Source: an uncultured bacterium
GTDB taxonomy: Bacteria > Actinomycetota > Coriobacteriia > Coriobacteriales > Atopobiaceae
Reading direction: 5' to 3'
NCBI GenBank assembly: GCA_905215465.1
Contig: CAJMPT010000010.1
Coordinates: 1 to 54,524 of the forward strand
DNA: 54,524 bases
The translations under genes and the position numbers were made by a program. This document shows positions 31,952-39,730 of this stretch, in pieces. Position 1 is the stretch's first letter; every line of letters starts with the position of its first letter. Below the pieces are notes generated by a model. That model saw nothing but the letters and a program-made list of their open reading frames with translations, was not told the DNA's origin and ran no database searches.

Positions 31952-32836
31952 CTAGACCTTCTCCGTCATCGGGCGGCCCAGAAGGCCCGTCGGCTTGACG
32001 ATGAGCACGACGATGAGCAGCAGGAACACGACGGCGTCCTGCCAGACGGAAAGACCGATGGCGGAGACAAAGACCTCGGCAAAGCCGACGAGAAGACCGC
32101 CGATGACGGCGCCCGGGATGGACCCGATACCGCCCAGGACCGCGGCCACGAAGGCCTTGGTGCCAAGCATGATGCCCATGGTGGGGCTGGCCTGGGTGTA
32201 GGCCATGCAGTACAGAACGGAGCCGATTCCGGCGAGGGCGGACCCTACGGCAAACGTGAACGAGATGGTGGTGTTGACGTTGATGCCCATGAGGCGGGCG
32301 GCGCCCATGTCCTCGGACACGGCGCGCATGGCCTTGCCGAGCTTGGTCTTCTGCACCAGGAAGGTCAGGACGACGGTGGCGACGATGGTCACCAGGACCG
32401 TCACGATGGCCGAGAAGGACAGCGTGAGGTCCCCGACCTGGATGTTGCTCACGCTGGTGTAGGCCGGCACCACCTTGGCGTCCGCTCCAAAGAGCAGCTG
32501 GGAGCCATTCTCGAGGAAGTACGAGACGCCGATGGCCGTGATGAGAATGGAGAGCCTGGGGGCATCGCGCAGCGGCGCGTAGGCCACCTTGTCTATAAGG
32601 ACGCCGAGGAGCATGCATCCCACGATGGAGAGCACGACGGCGATGGCCGGATTGAGCCCCAGCTTGCTCATGACGAGCCAGGAGATGTATGCGCCGACCA
32701 TGATGATGTCACCATGCGCGAAGTTGAGCAGCAGGATAATGCCATACACCATGGTGTAGCCCAGCGCGACGAGCGCATAGATGCTGCCCAGCTGGAGGCC
32801 ATTCAAGACCTGCGTGATGAACGTCACTGCAAGCAC
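31952..32836 (-). CDS. livH: Branched-chain amino-acid ABC transporter permease LivH
   Basis: 294 residues, entirely membrane-spanning. GLQLGSIYALVALGYTMVYG and LLLNFAHGDIIMVGAY at the start, APLRDAPRLSILITAIGVSY, KLGKAMRAVSEDMGAARLMG, and LGGIGSIPGAVIGGLLVG are the LivH landmarks. GTG at 32836 is the earliest start; another GTG at 32827 is better placed for the GAAGGGAA ribosome site. 113 bp separate it from livJ, a gap with only a weak GC hairpin and no other feature. Confidence 0.95.
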   Translation of the reverse strand: MLAVTFITQVLNGLQLGSIYALVALGYTMVYGIILLLNFAHGDIIMVGAYISWLVMSKLGLNPAIAVVLSIVGCMLLGVLIDKVAYAPLRDAPRLSILITAIGVSYFLENGSQLLFGADAKVVPAYTSVSNIQVGDLTLSFSAIVTVLVTIVATVVLTFLVQKTKLGKAMRAVSEDMGAARLMGINVNTTISFTFAVGSALAGIGSVLYCMAYTQASPTMGIMLGTKAFVAAVLGGIGSIPGAVIGGLLVGFAEVFVSAIGLSVWQDAVVFLLLIVVLIVKPTGLLGRPMTEKV

Positions 32837-32949
32837 TTCCCTTCACACTCGGTTTGCCCGGCTCGCATTGCCCGGACGTTGCAGTTATGCGAGGGGCACC
32901 GGGGGCGGGAGGCCCTCGGTGCCCGCAGTGAGACCTAAGAATCCGGCGA

Positions 32950-34131
32950 CTAGGCGTCGATGGTGTCGAAGATCTCCTCCTTGCCATCCTTGAAGGTGAT
33001 GATAAGGGTGGACTTCACCGGGTCGCCGGTACCCGAGTAGGAAATTTCGCCGGTGACGCCAGAGACCTTGGCGGAGGCAATGCCGTCAATGACGGCCTGC
33101 TTGTAGGCGTCGGAGCCAGCGGCCTCGCCGATCTTCTCGGCAGCCTCGAGGCCGGCGGCCATGATGGCGGCGGCGTCGTAGCCCAGCGCGCAGAAGTTGG
33201 TGGGAGCCTCGCCGTACTCGTCGGTGTAGGCCTTGATGAAGTCCTGGAGGCCGGAGGCGGTGTTGCTGGAGACGAAGGACGTGTCGTAGAAGCAGCCCTC
33301 GAGGTCCTCGGCTGAGGCGTAGTCCTGGTCGCCGCCGATGATGCCGGCCCAACCGTCGGCGCCGAGGAAGACGCCCTTGTAGCCGAGCTTGCGGGCCTGG
33401 GTCACGATCTTGCCGTTGTCCTGATAGTAGTTGGGGGCCAGGATGGCGTCCGGGTTGCCGGAGATGAGGCTGGTCAGCTGGCCGTTGAAGTCGGTTGCGC
33501 CGGCCGGGTAGCCCTGCTCGGAGACGATGGTGATGCCCTTGGACTGGGCCTGCTCGACAAAGGCCTTCTCGACGCCGACCTCGTAGTCGCCGCCGGAGTT
33601 GTAGATGGTGCCGACGGTCTTGTAGCCCTGCTTGGCGGCAAAGTCGGCCATGACCTTGCCCTGGAACGGGTCGGTGATGCAGGCGCGGAAGTAGTTCTTG
33701 CCAAAGCTAATGACGTCGGCGGCGGTGGCGGAGGCGGTGACGCACGGCATGTTGTCGGACACGGAGGCCTGGGCCACGGCGATGGTCGGCGTGGAGGTGA
33801 CGTCGCCCACGATGGCGGTCACGCCGTCCTGGACGAGCTTGTTGTAGACGGAGACGGCCTCGGTGGCATCGCCCTTCTCGTCCTGCACGTCCATGTCGAT
33901 CTGCTTGCCGTTGACGCCGCCCTTGTCGTTCAGCTGCTTGAAGAAGAGCTGGGCGCCGTTACGACAGGCGATGCCGTACTGGGCGGCGTCGCCGGAGAAC
34001 GGGCCCATAATGCCGACCTTGATGGAGTCGGAGCTCGAAGAGCCAGAGCCGCCGCAGCCCACAAGACCGAGGCCAGCGGCAACGAGGCCGGAAAGCTCGA
34101 CGAACTGGCGACGGGAAACGTTGTTGGTCAT
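32950..34131 (-). CDS. livJ: Branched-chain amino-acid substrate-binding lipoprotein LivJ/LivK-type
   Basis: 393 residues. Lipoprotein signal peptide with a lipobox at LGLVGCGGS, preceded by VSRRQF, which could direct Tat export. The mature part has the type I periplasmic-binding fold (SIKVGIMGPFSGDAAQYG; ACRNGAQLFFKQLNDKGGVNGK; TVGTIYNSGGDYEVGVEKAF; AILAPNYYQDNGKIVTQARK). Ligand would be Leu/Ile/Val or a related amino acid. Start 34131 follows GGGAGGAGATCCAA. First gene of livJHMGF. The 155-bp upstream gap contains no clear promoter. Confidence 0.95.
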   Translation of the reverse strand: MTNNVSRRQFVELSGLVAAGLGLVGCGGSGSSSSDSIKVGIMGPFSGDAAQYGIACRNGAQLFFKQLNDKGGVNGKQIDMDVQDEKGDATEAVSVYNKLVQDGVTAIVGDVTSTPTIAVAQASVSDNMPCVTASATAADVISFGKNYFRACITDPFQGKVMADFAAKQGYKTVGTIYNSGGDYEVGVEKAFVEQAQSKGITIVSEQGYPAGATDFNGQLTSLISGNPDAILAPNYYQDNGKIVTQARKLGYKGVFLGADGWAGIIGGDQDYASAEDLEGCFYDTSFVSSNTASGLQDFIKAYTDEYGEAPTNFCALGYDAAAIMAAGLEAAEKIGEAAGSDAYKQAVIDGIASAKVSGVTGEISYSGTGDPVKSTLIITFKDGKEEIFDTIDA

Positions 34132-34286
34132 TTGGATCTCCTCCCAAAAGCTGAAAGCCGCCTTCAAGGCGTGACAAGGACTTTAGCCGTCGGTGCTTTT
34201 GAGCAACCGCGAGGAGGGAAAGGGTTAAATCCCCCGCAACATTTCATAACTGTGCCGCAACAAACGAAACGGCTACGACACCATAC

Positions 34287-34760
34287 CTACCGCTCGCGGG
34301 TTTTGACCCGGGAGAAGAGCCAGCATATGAACGCGCCCGTCACGGCGCCCGAGAGGTCAATGAGGACGTCTCGTGCCGACCCGCAGCGTCCGGGCACAAA
34401 GAGCTGGATGATCTCGTCAAGGCAGGGGACAAGGGTGGTGAGGGCCGTGCCCAGGGTGAGAAGGGCAACGCGTGGTGCAGCAAGCTCGGCGGCCAGGCGC
34501 ACCCAGAACGTGCGGGCGATGGCGCCCAGGACCGCGTACTCAGAGAAGTGGGCCGCCTTGCGAACCACGAAGGTCATGAGGTTGGCGTCAGATACGCCCA
34601 CCGCCTGAAAGAGCGGGCGCAGGAGCGCTACCACACGTCCGCTCTCCGCAGAGGAGGCGGTGCCAACAATCAGCGAGTGCCCCCATACGAAGGCCACCCA
34701 GAGGAGAAGCGCCGCTCCCCAGGCGAGGGTGCGGCGCGAGACGTTGCGCAGCGACATCAT
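34287..34760 (-). CDS. VanZ-like membrane protein
   Basis: 157 residues with about four helices. The opening LLLWVAFVWGHSLIVGTASS, the RKAAHFSEYAVLGAIA segment and the DEIIQLFVPGRCGSARDVLIDLSGAVTG end are diagnostic of the VanZ family, whose name comes from teicoplanin resistance. The biochemical role is unclear. ATG at 34760 overlaps the stop of the upstream gene (TGATG), so they are coupled. Not evidence of glycopeptide resistance by itself. Confidence 0.85.
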   Translation of the reverse strand: MMSLRNVSRRTLAWGAALLLWVAFVWGHSLIVGTASSAESGRVVALLRPLFQAVGVSDANLMTFVVRKAAHFSEYAVLGAIARTFWVRLAAELAAPRVALLTLGTALTTLVPCLDEIIQLFVPGRCGSARDVLIDLSGAVTGAFICWLFSRVKTRER

Positions 34761-35992
34761 CAGGCTTCGACGGCCTCAGGCGCCGCAAAGTGCTTGCCGG
34801 AGCGGGCGTGCACCGTGGTGGAGCCGGCCAAATGGCGCATGCCGGTGCCGGTGGCGGAGGTGCCGCCCTCAAGGATGCGCAGGTAGCGCCTGGAGGTACG
34901 GCGCGCGGCCTTGGAGGAGTTGCGGCCGAACTCGTCCTCGATGAGGTAGTCCACGTAGCTCTCGGTGTCCACGACCTCCGGGTGGCCCGCCGGCGTGCGG
35001 AACGGGATGAAGGAGGTGTTGGGCTCCATGTTGTCCGGCTCGTCGAGGGTCTCGGAGTTGCCCACGGCATCGATGAACTCGATGGGGTCCTGGTTGGGGG
35101 TCTCCGGGTCCGCGGCAAAGTTCTCCTCCATGGAGCGCAGGGCCTGCTCCCAGTCGTCCGCGGCGGCCTCGGCCACGCTGCGGTGCTCGGGGAAGACGCC
35201 CTCGTCGATGAAGGCCAGGCGGGAGGCTATGTCCGCACGGGAGTGCGTCTGCTGCTGGCGCGCGGCCTCGAGGGCCGTGCGAGCAGCGTCAGCCGAGAAG
35301 GACGACGGGATGGAGATTTGCGCCACCTCGTCGGCGGCAAAGCCGGTGTTGGAATCGATGCGCTCCTGGCCGACCTCGGTGGTCCACCAGGAGGTTCCCA
35401 CGTCACCCACGGTGCCGTCGGCGCGCTCGATGACCGGCAGGCCGTCCATCATGTCGGCGCCAAGGCGGCTGGAGAGGGCCGCGGCCACGCCCTCGGCACG
35501 ACGCGCCATGCGCTCGCGGAACGTGATGCGGTTGACGTAGTTCTCGGCAATCTGGCCATAGTCGTCCGTCGCGTGGGACGCGACGTCAAGGGGCTTGGGC
35601 ACAGGGCTCACGGGCGCGGCAGAGACCGCGGGCTCGGGGGCCTTGGCGGCGGGGGCGACGAGGCGCATGTGCCGGGGAGCCGGGGTGTTGAGCTCGCCCT
35701 TCTCGACAAGGCCGTCGGCGTTCAAGGAGCTCGTGTTGGCGAGGGGGGCAAAACCGGCCGCGACCTGCTGCTCGTTGCGACGGGAGCGGGCACGCGCGGC
35801 GCAGACGGCGCCGCATGCGACGCCCATGAGCATGGCGCCGCTCGCAACGCCCACGGCAAAGGCGCGGTCGGGGCTGGCTAGCACGAGGTCGGTTGCCTCC
35901 TGCAGCGAGAGGGCGTGGGCCGTCTGCGGCGCTGCGAGCGCCACAGTGCCCATCAGTCCGGCAAGAACGGCCGGATTCCTCTTCACCTGCAT
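34760..35992 (-). CDS. Exported, membrane-anchored protein of unknown function
   Basis: 410 residues. An N-terminal signal sequence (about 1-28, with an ALA-type end in APQTAHALS), then a second hydrophobic helix at about 44-66 followed by ARARSRRN, a stop-transfer pattern. The remainder is soluble, acidic and Ala/Glu/Pro-rich, with a conserved-looking end segment (TESYVDYLIEDEFGRNSSKA). No domain is recognisable. Two readings fit: cleaved signal plus one anchor, or a two-helix hairpin with a cytoplasmic body. Start 35992 follows GGGAGGGGTCAAAC. It is coupled to the VanZ-like gene. Confidence 0.8.
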   Translation of the reverse strand: MQVKRNPAVLAGLMGTVALAAPQTAHALSLQEATDLVLASPDRAFAVGVASGAMLMGVACGAVCAARARSRRNEQQVAAGFAPLANTSSLNADGLVEKGELNTPAPRHMRLVAPAAKAPEPAVSAAPVSPVPKPLDVASHATDDYGQIAENYVNRITFRERMARRAEGVAAALSSRLGADMMDGLPVIERADGTVGDVGTSWWTTEVGQERIDSNTGFAADEVAQISIPSSFSADAARTALEAARQQQTHSRADIASRLAFIDEGVFPEHRSVAEAAADDWEQALRSMEENFAADPETPNQDPIEFIDAVGNSETLDEPDNMEPNTSFIPFRTPAGHPEVVDTESYVDYLIEDEFGRNSSKAARRTSRRYLRILEGGTSATGTGMRHLAGSTTVHARSGKHFAAPEAVEA

Positions 35993-36149
35993 GTTTGACC
36001 CCTCCCAGGCTCTGGCGAGCTGCGGAAGAAGAGTGAAGCTATGGCAACGGGTAGCAGCCCAGGCATGCCGGGCCGGCTGGAATCCGCGGTTTTGGCTTCG
36101 TTTTATCTTCGTGTGCCGCAGAGACGCTCTATGAGAACTTGCTTTCTCA

Positions 36150-36177
36150 ACTATACCTGCGCGACGGGCGTTTTCAA
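36150..36177 (-). promoter_or_regulatory. Promoter upstream of the 410-residue anchored protein
   Basis: On the minus strand TTGAAA (36172-36177) and TATAGT (36150-36155) are spaced 16 bp. The start of transcription would be near 36143, about 150 bp before the gene. Confidence 0.6.
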
Positions 36178-36221
36178 GGCAGATTGTCCCAAGGTTTTGC
36201 CGCGTTGGCGCAGCCATCGGA

Positions 36222-36260
36222 GGCGCAAACCCAATTCCCCTATGGATTTGGGTTTGTGCC
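36222..36260. other. 13-bp hairpin in the rho 3' region
   Basis: GGCGCAAACCCAA (36222-36234) pairs with TTGGGTTTGTGCC (36248-36260), with one G-T pair. No U-tract. It lies between the rho terminator and the next promoter. Apart from this, the terminator and the promoter, the 405-bp gap 35993-36397 holds no gene I can support. Confidence 0.5.
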
Positions 36261-36329
36261 TGGCGTGGCTCTGGCTCCACAACCCACATTTGCCCAGTTG
36301 GCAAGACCGCTCTAGGCAAGATTCGCAAA

Positions 36330-36399
36330 AGCCCCGAACCCAAAACGCAAGAGGGAGACGCGTATTTGGGTTCGGGGCTGGCGATTTGGGTTCGGGGCT
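36330..36399 (-). terminator. rho 3' end: three copies of a 15-mer forming alternative hairpins
   Basis: AGCCCCGAACCCAAA occurs at 36385-36399 and 36365-36379 in the rho direction, and its exact reverse complement lies at 36330-36344. The third can pair perfectly over 15 bp with either of the other two. The nearer pairing is followed by TTTT, so it makes a good intrinsic terminator. The distal copy overlaps the rho stop codon. Confidence 0.65.
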
Positions 36400-38671
36400 A
36401 GCCGATGTACTCGCTCTGCTGGGCCTTCTTGGCGCTCCTGATGAGGAACTCCTGGTTGGTCTCTGTGCCCTTGAGGCCCTTGACCAGGGCGTTTGCCGCG
36501 CGCTCGGTGTTGTTCATGTTGGCAAGGACGCGACGGATGCCCCAGACCAGCGGCTGGTACATGGGGTCGATGAGCAGGTCCTCGTTGCGCGTGCCGGAGC
36601 TGATGGGGTCGATGGCCGGGAAGATGCGGCGGTCGGCAAGGTCGCGGTCGAGCTTAAGCTCCATGTTGCCGGTGCCCTTGAACTCCTCGAAGATGACCTC
36701 GTCCATCTTGGAGCCCGTGTCCACCAGCGCGGAGGCGATGATGGTCAGCGAGCCGCCGTTCTCGATGTTGCGGGCGGCACCCAGGAACTTCTTGGGCGGA
36801 TAGAGCGCCGCGGAGTCCACGCCACCGGAGAGGATGCGGCCGCTCGCGGGCTGCGCGAGGTTGTAGGCGCGGGCGAGCCTCGTGATTGAGTCGAGAACCA
36901 CCACGACGTCTTCGCCAAGTTCCACCAGGCGCTTGGCGTGCTCGATGACGAGTTCGCTCACGTGGGTGTGGTTGTCCGCCGGCATGTCAAAGGTGGAAGC
37001 GACGACCTCGCCCTTGATGGAGCGCTCCATGTCCGTGACCTCCTCGGGGCGCTCGTCCACCAGCAGGCAGAAGAGGTGCACCTCGGGGTTGTTTGCGGCG
37101 ATGGACTGGCAGATCTTCTTGAGGACGGTGGTCTTGCCGGCCTTGGGGGGACTGACGATAAGGCCACGCTGTCCCTTGCCGATGGGCGACACCAGGTCGA
37201 TGGCGCGACCGGTCACCGAGTCACGGCCATGCTCCATGACCAGTCGCTCGTTGGGGAAGATGGGCGTGAGGTCGCGGAAGCGCGGACGGCTCTTGAGACC
37301 CTCAACGGGCCGGCCATTGACGCTGGCCACGCTCTGGAGGGGCGGGTACTTGCTGTTGTTGCGACCGGGCCCGACGGTTCCGGCAACGCGGTCGCCCGGA
37401 CGCAGGCCCAGGCTGCGGATCATCTGCTGGTGGACGAAGGCATCGCCGTCGCCCTCCATGTAGTTGCCGGTGCGCACCCAGCCGTAGCCCTCGTTGCCGA
37501 TCTCGAGGATGCCCTCGACGGAGCGGAAGCCCTCCGCAGCGGCGGCCGCGAGGTAGACGGCCTCGATGAGCTCTGGCTTTCTCACGCCGACGTACTCGAC
37601 CCCGAGCTCGGCCGCCTTGGAGCGAAGCTCGGCGACCTTGAGCTCCTGAAGGGCCTCGCGGGTGAGGGAGGGCTCGGCCTGCACGTTCTGCTGGCTGCCC
37701 TTGCGGTTGCGACGACGGTTGTTGCGGTCAAAGCGGTCGTTGCGGTCCTGGCGGTCTGCGCGGTCGTAGCGGTCGCCGTGGTTGTCACGGCGGTCGCGAC
37801 CCTGGCCATCGCCGTCGAAGCGGTCGCGCCCGCGGCGGTTGCGGCGGCGAGAGCGGCTGCCCTCTCCGGACTCGCCCTGTTGCTCGGACTCGGTTTTCTC
37901 GCCCTCAGCGGCGGGGCTCTCGGATGCATTGGAGGCAGCGCCGGAGTCGGCGACGCCCTCGGCGGCAGCCTCGGCCTTGAGCCTCTGCACCAGCACGGCG
38001 GCATCGGCCTCGGAGAGTGTGGCCGCGGGGGCATCGGAGGGCTCGGAGCTGGCCTTGGTGGCCTCGGAGACCACGTCGTTCATGGCCTTGACGTCCGCGG
38101 GGGCGGCCTCTCCCCCATCGGCGGCCGCCGTGCGCGCGCGGGTGCGGCGGGCACGCCCGGGCCTCACGTCGGACTCGGCGGGCTTGGCGTCCTCGGCGGA
38201 GACGGGAGCGGCGGCCTCTGCGACGGCAGCCTCCCCCGCACCGACAGCAGCACCGGCGGCAGCCTCGGTGTCGGCCTTGCGGGGGCGGCCGCGGCGGCGC
38301 TTGGGCTTCTCGGCGGGGGCGGGCTCGCCCTCGGCGGCAACGGGAGCCGCAGCCGGGGCATCGGCTGCCGCAAGCTCCATCTGGCCCTCGGCGGGGTCTG
38401 CGGCCTTGGCCTTGGTCCTGCGGGTGCGCGTACGCTTGGGCTTCTCCTCCCGGCTGGCCTCGCCATCGCCGGCAGCGGCCTTGGCGGGCGCCTGTCCCGC
38501 GGCCTCGGCCGCAGCGGCGCGGGCGGCCTCCATCTCCGCCTTGGTGCGGCGACGACGGCGCTTGGGCTTCTCGGCGGGGTCGGCCGTGGGGTCGGCCGCG
38601 GGGGCCGCGCTCTCCTGAGACATGGAAGACGGCGACGCCTCGACGTCCGATGCGGAGGACTCTTCTGACAT
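36398..38671 (-). CDS. rho: Transcription termination factor Rho with a 330-residue basic/acidic N-terminal tail
   Basis: Hexameric RNA helicase ending transcripts. 757 residues. The first 330 are low-complexity Ala/Glu with repeated basic blocks (EKPKRRRRRTK, EEKPKRTRTRRTK, EKPKRRRGRPRK, the last like an AT-hook), then an Arg/Asp/Asn-rich run (RDRFDGDGQGRDRRDNHGD). The Rho_N domain begins near 336 (LTREALQELKVAELRSKAAE), followed by the RNA-binding cold-shock-like domain (EGYGWVRTGNYMEG) and the ATPase with Walker A SPPKAGKTT and RPEEVTDMERSI. Extended N-termini are known in actinobacterial Rho. Start 38671 after GAGAGGTTGCAG. Its own 3' end carries an intrinsic-type hairpin. Confidence 0.97.
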   Translation of the reverse strand: MSEESSASDVEASPSSMSQESAAPAADPTADPAEKPKRRRRRTKAEMEAARAAAAEAAGQAPAKAAAGDGEASREEKPKRTRTRRTKAKAADPAEGQMELAAADAPAAAPVAAEGEPAPAEKPKRRRGRPRKADTEAAAGAAVGAGEAAVAEAAAPVSAEDAKPAESDVRPGRARRTRARTAAADGGEAAPADVKAMNDVVSEATKASSEPSDAPAATLSEADAAVLVQRLKAEAAAEGVADSGAASNASESPAAEGEKTESEQQGESGEGSRSRRRNRRGRDRFDGDGQGRDRRDNHGDRYDRADRQDRNDRFDRNNRRRNRKGSQQNVQAEPSLTREALQELKVAELRSKAAELGVEYVGVRKPELIEAVYLAAAAAEGFRSVEGILEIGNEGYGWVRTGNYMEGDGDAFVHQQMIRSLGLRPGDRVAGTVGPGRNNSKYPPLQSVASVNGRPVEGLKSRPRFRDLTPIFPNERLVMEHGRDSVTGRAIDLVSPIGKGQRGLIVSPPKAGKTTVLKKICQSIAANNPEVHLFCLLVDERPEEVTDMERSIKGEVVASTFDMPADNHTHVSELVIEHAKRLVELGEDVVVVLDSITRLARAYNLAQPASGRILSGGVDSAALYPPKKFLGAARNIENGGSLTIIASALVDTGSKMDEVIFEEFKGTGNMELKLDRDLADRRIFPAIDPISSGTRNEDLLIDPMYQPLVWGIRRVLANMNNTERAANALVKGLKGTETNQEFLIRSAKKAQQSEYIG

Positions 38672-38869
38672 CTGCAACCTCTCTTGTTCAACCTTTGACC
38701 GCGGCACATGATGACCGGCGGAGAAATACGTTCAAGTGGGGACTTTCATGCGGCATGGGCACGCTGCGGGGAATGTGCTGTGGTGTATGTGCCTGCCGGG
38801 TTGGTGCGCACGATGCGCTAACAGCTCGAAATATAGCATTATTCCTGCCGCAACGCACGCTCAAGGCAA

Positions 38870-38900
38870 TAAAAAAGGACGCCCCGGGGGCGTCCTTCTT
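38870..38900 (-). terminator. Intrinsic terminator of the tandem-MarR gene
   Basis: GGACGCCCC and GGGGCGTCC form a 9-bp stem followed, on the minus strand, by TTTTTTATT. It lies 14 bp after the stop of the regulator gene. The remaining gap to the rho start is AT-rich and likely holds the rho promoter, which I could not place with confidence. Confidence 0.8.
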
Positions 38901-38913
38901 AATTTCCGTGCAA

Positions 38914-39585
38914 TCAGCCGCGAGGCTTTCTCCTGACCACGAGCCTTGAGACGTTGGCCGCAAGCTCGCGAGCGTGCTGCTCGCCCTTCTCCGTGAGGGA
39001 GACCGTTGTGGCGTGGATGCCGGCGCCCCTGCGCTCGCGCACCACCAGGCCGTCATCGACGAGCGCGGAGACGGACATGGAGACCGTGGGCTGCAGCAGC
39101 CCGAGCGCCTCGACGATCTGCATGATGGTCAGACCGTCCTCATCGCTGGCGTAGATGCCAAGAAGCACCAGGTCGCCGGCCTTGCAGAAGTACGCGCCCA
39201 TGGCGTCAACGTACTTCTTGATGCGCTCCGCGGAGGTGCGGGAGAGCGCGCGGCCGCTGCCGATCTTGGAGCGTGTCATGTCCGCGAGCTCCTCGGCATA
39301 GGCACGACCGTCGTCGGAGATAGTGCAAATCACGTTGCGGCGGTCGCTCTCGCCCTCGGCGCGCTCGATGAGGCCGAGGCCGGCCAGGTGGTTGGTGCGG
39401 TGCGTCATGGTGGGGCGCAGGGCACCCTGGTACTCGGCGATGTCGGAGGTCTTCATGGGCATGCCGCAAAAGTCCAGGCGACACAGGATGGCAAACTCCT
39501 CGAAGGTCAGGCGCCCCTCGGAAGAAACAGACTGCCTGACGGAGTTGTACGCACGCCTCACTGACATGAACTCTTTAAGATCCAT
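38914..39585 (-). CDS. MarR-type transcription regulator with two winged-helix domains
   Basis: 223 residues, longer than the usual 140-160. The first wHTH spans about 25-100: LTFEEFAILCRLDF, MKTSDIAEYQGALRPTMTHRTNHLAGLGLIER, and wing ESDRRNVICTISDDGRAY. The second spans about 145-215: DLVLLGIYASDEDGLTIMQI, LLQPTVSMSVSALVDDGLV, and wing IHATTVSLTEKGEQHA. One chain could therefore mimic a dimer. No cofactor motif is seen. Start 39585; the ribosome site is poor. Followed by a strong terminator, so it is monocistronic. Target genes unknown; the inverted GTGTA/TACAC at its promoter suggests autoregulation (inference). Confidence 0.82.
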   Translation of the reverse strand: MDLKEFMSVRRAYNSVRQSVSSEGRLTFEEFAILCRLDFCGMPMKTSDIAEYQGALRPTMTHRTNHLAGLGLIERAEGESDRRNVICTISDDGRAYAEELADMTRSKIGSGRALSRTSAERIKKYVDAMGAYFCKAGDLVLLGIYASDEDGLTIMQIVEALGLLQPTVSMSVSALVDDGLVVRERRGAGIHATTVSLTEKGEQHARELAANVSRLVVRRKPRG

Positions 39586-39639
39586 CTGGTCTGCCTTTGA
39601 CGTAGCGGATGGGCTTCTCTAACACCCTCATAAATTCAG

Positions 39640-39675
39640 AGTGTATATCCTTGTTCAGTGATTGTACACAAAAGC
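39640..39675 (-). promoter_or_regulatory. Promoter and possible operator of the tandem-MarR gene
   Basis: On the minus strand TTGTGT and TATACA are spaced 18 bp, about 60 bp before the start codon. GTGTA and TACAC flank the promoter in inverted arrangement and could bind the regulator. Approximate bounds given. Confidence 0.45.
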
Positions 39676-39730
39676 AACGCTCAACGCCTTGTTGCACAAC
39701 TTTTTTGCCATAAATTTGGTAGATAACAAA

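Noticed and set aside
31941..32618. N-terminal extension of livM to 613 codons
   Set aside because: The extra part is Arg/Gly/His-rich noise overlapping livH in another frame; MTAKNP at 31940 is the sensible start.
34287..34760. Glycopeptide resistance determinant from the VanZ match
   Set aside because: No vanHAX or vanRS genes nearby; VanZ-like proteins are widespread with unrelated or unknown roles.
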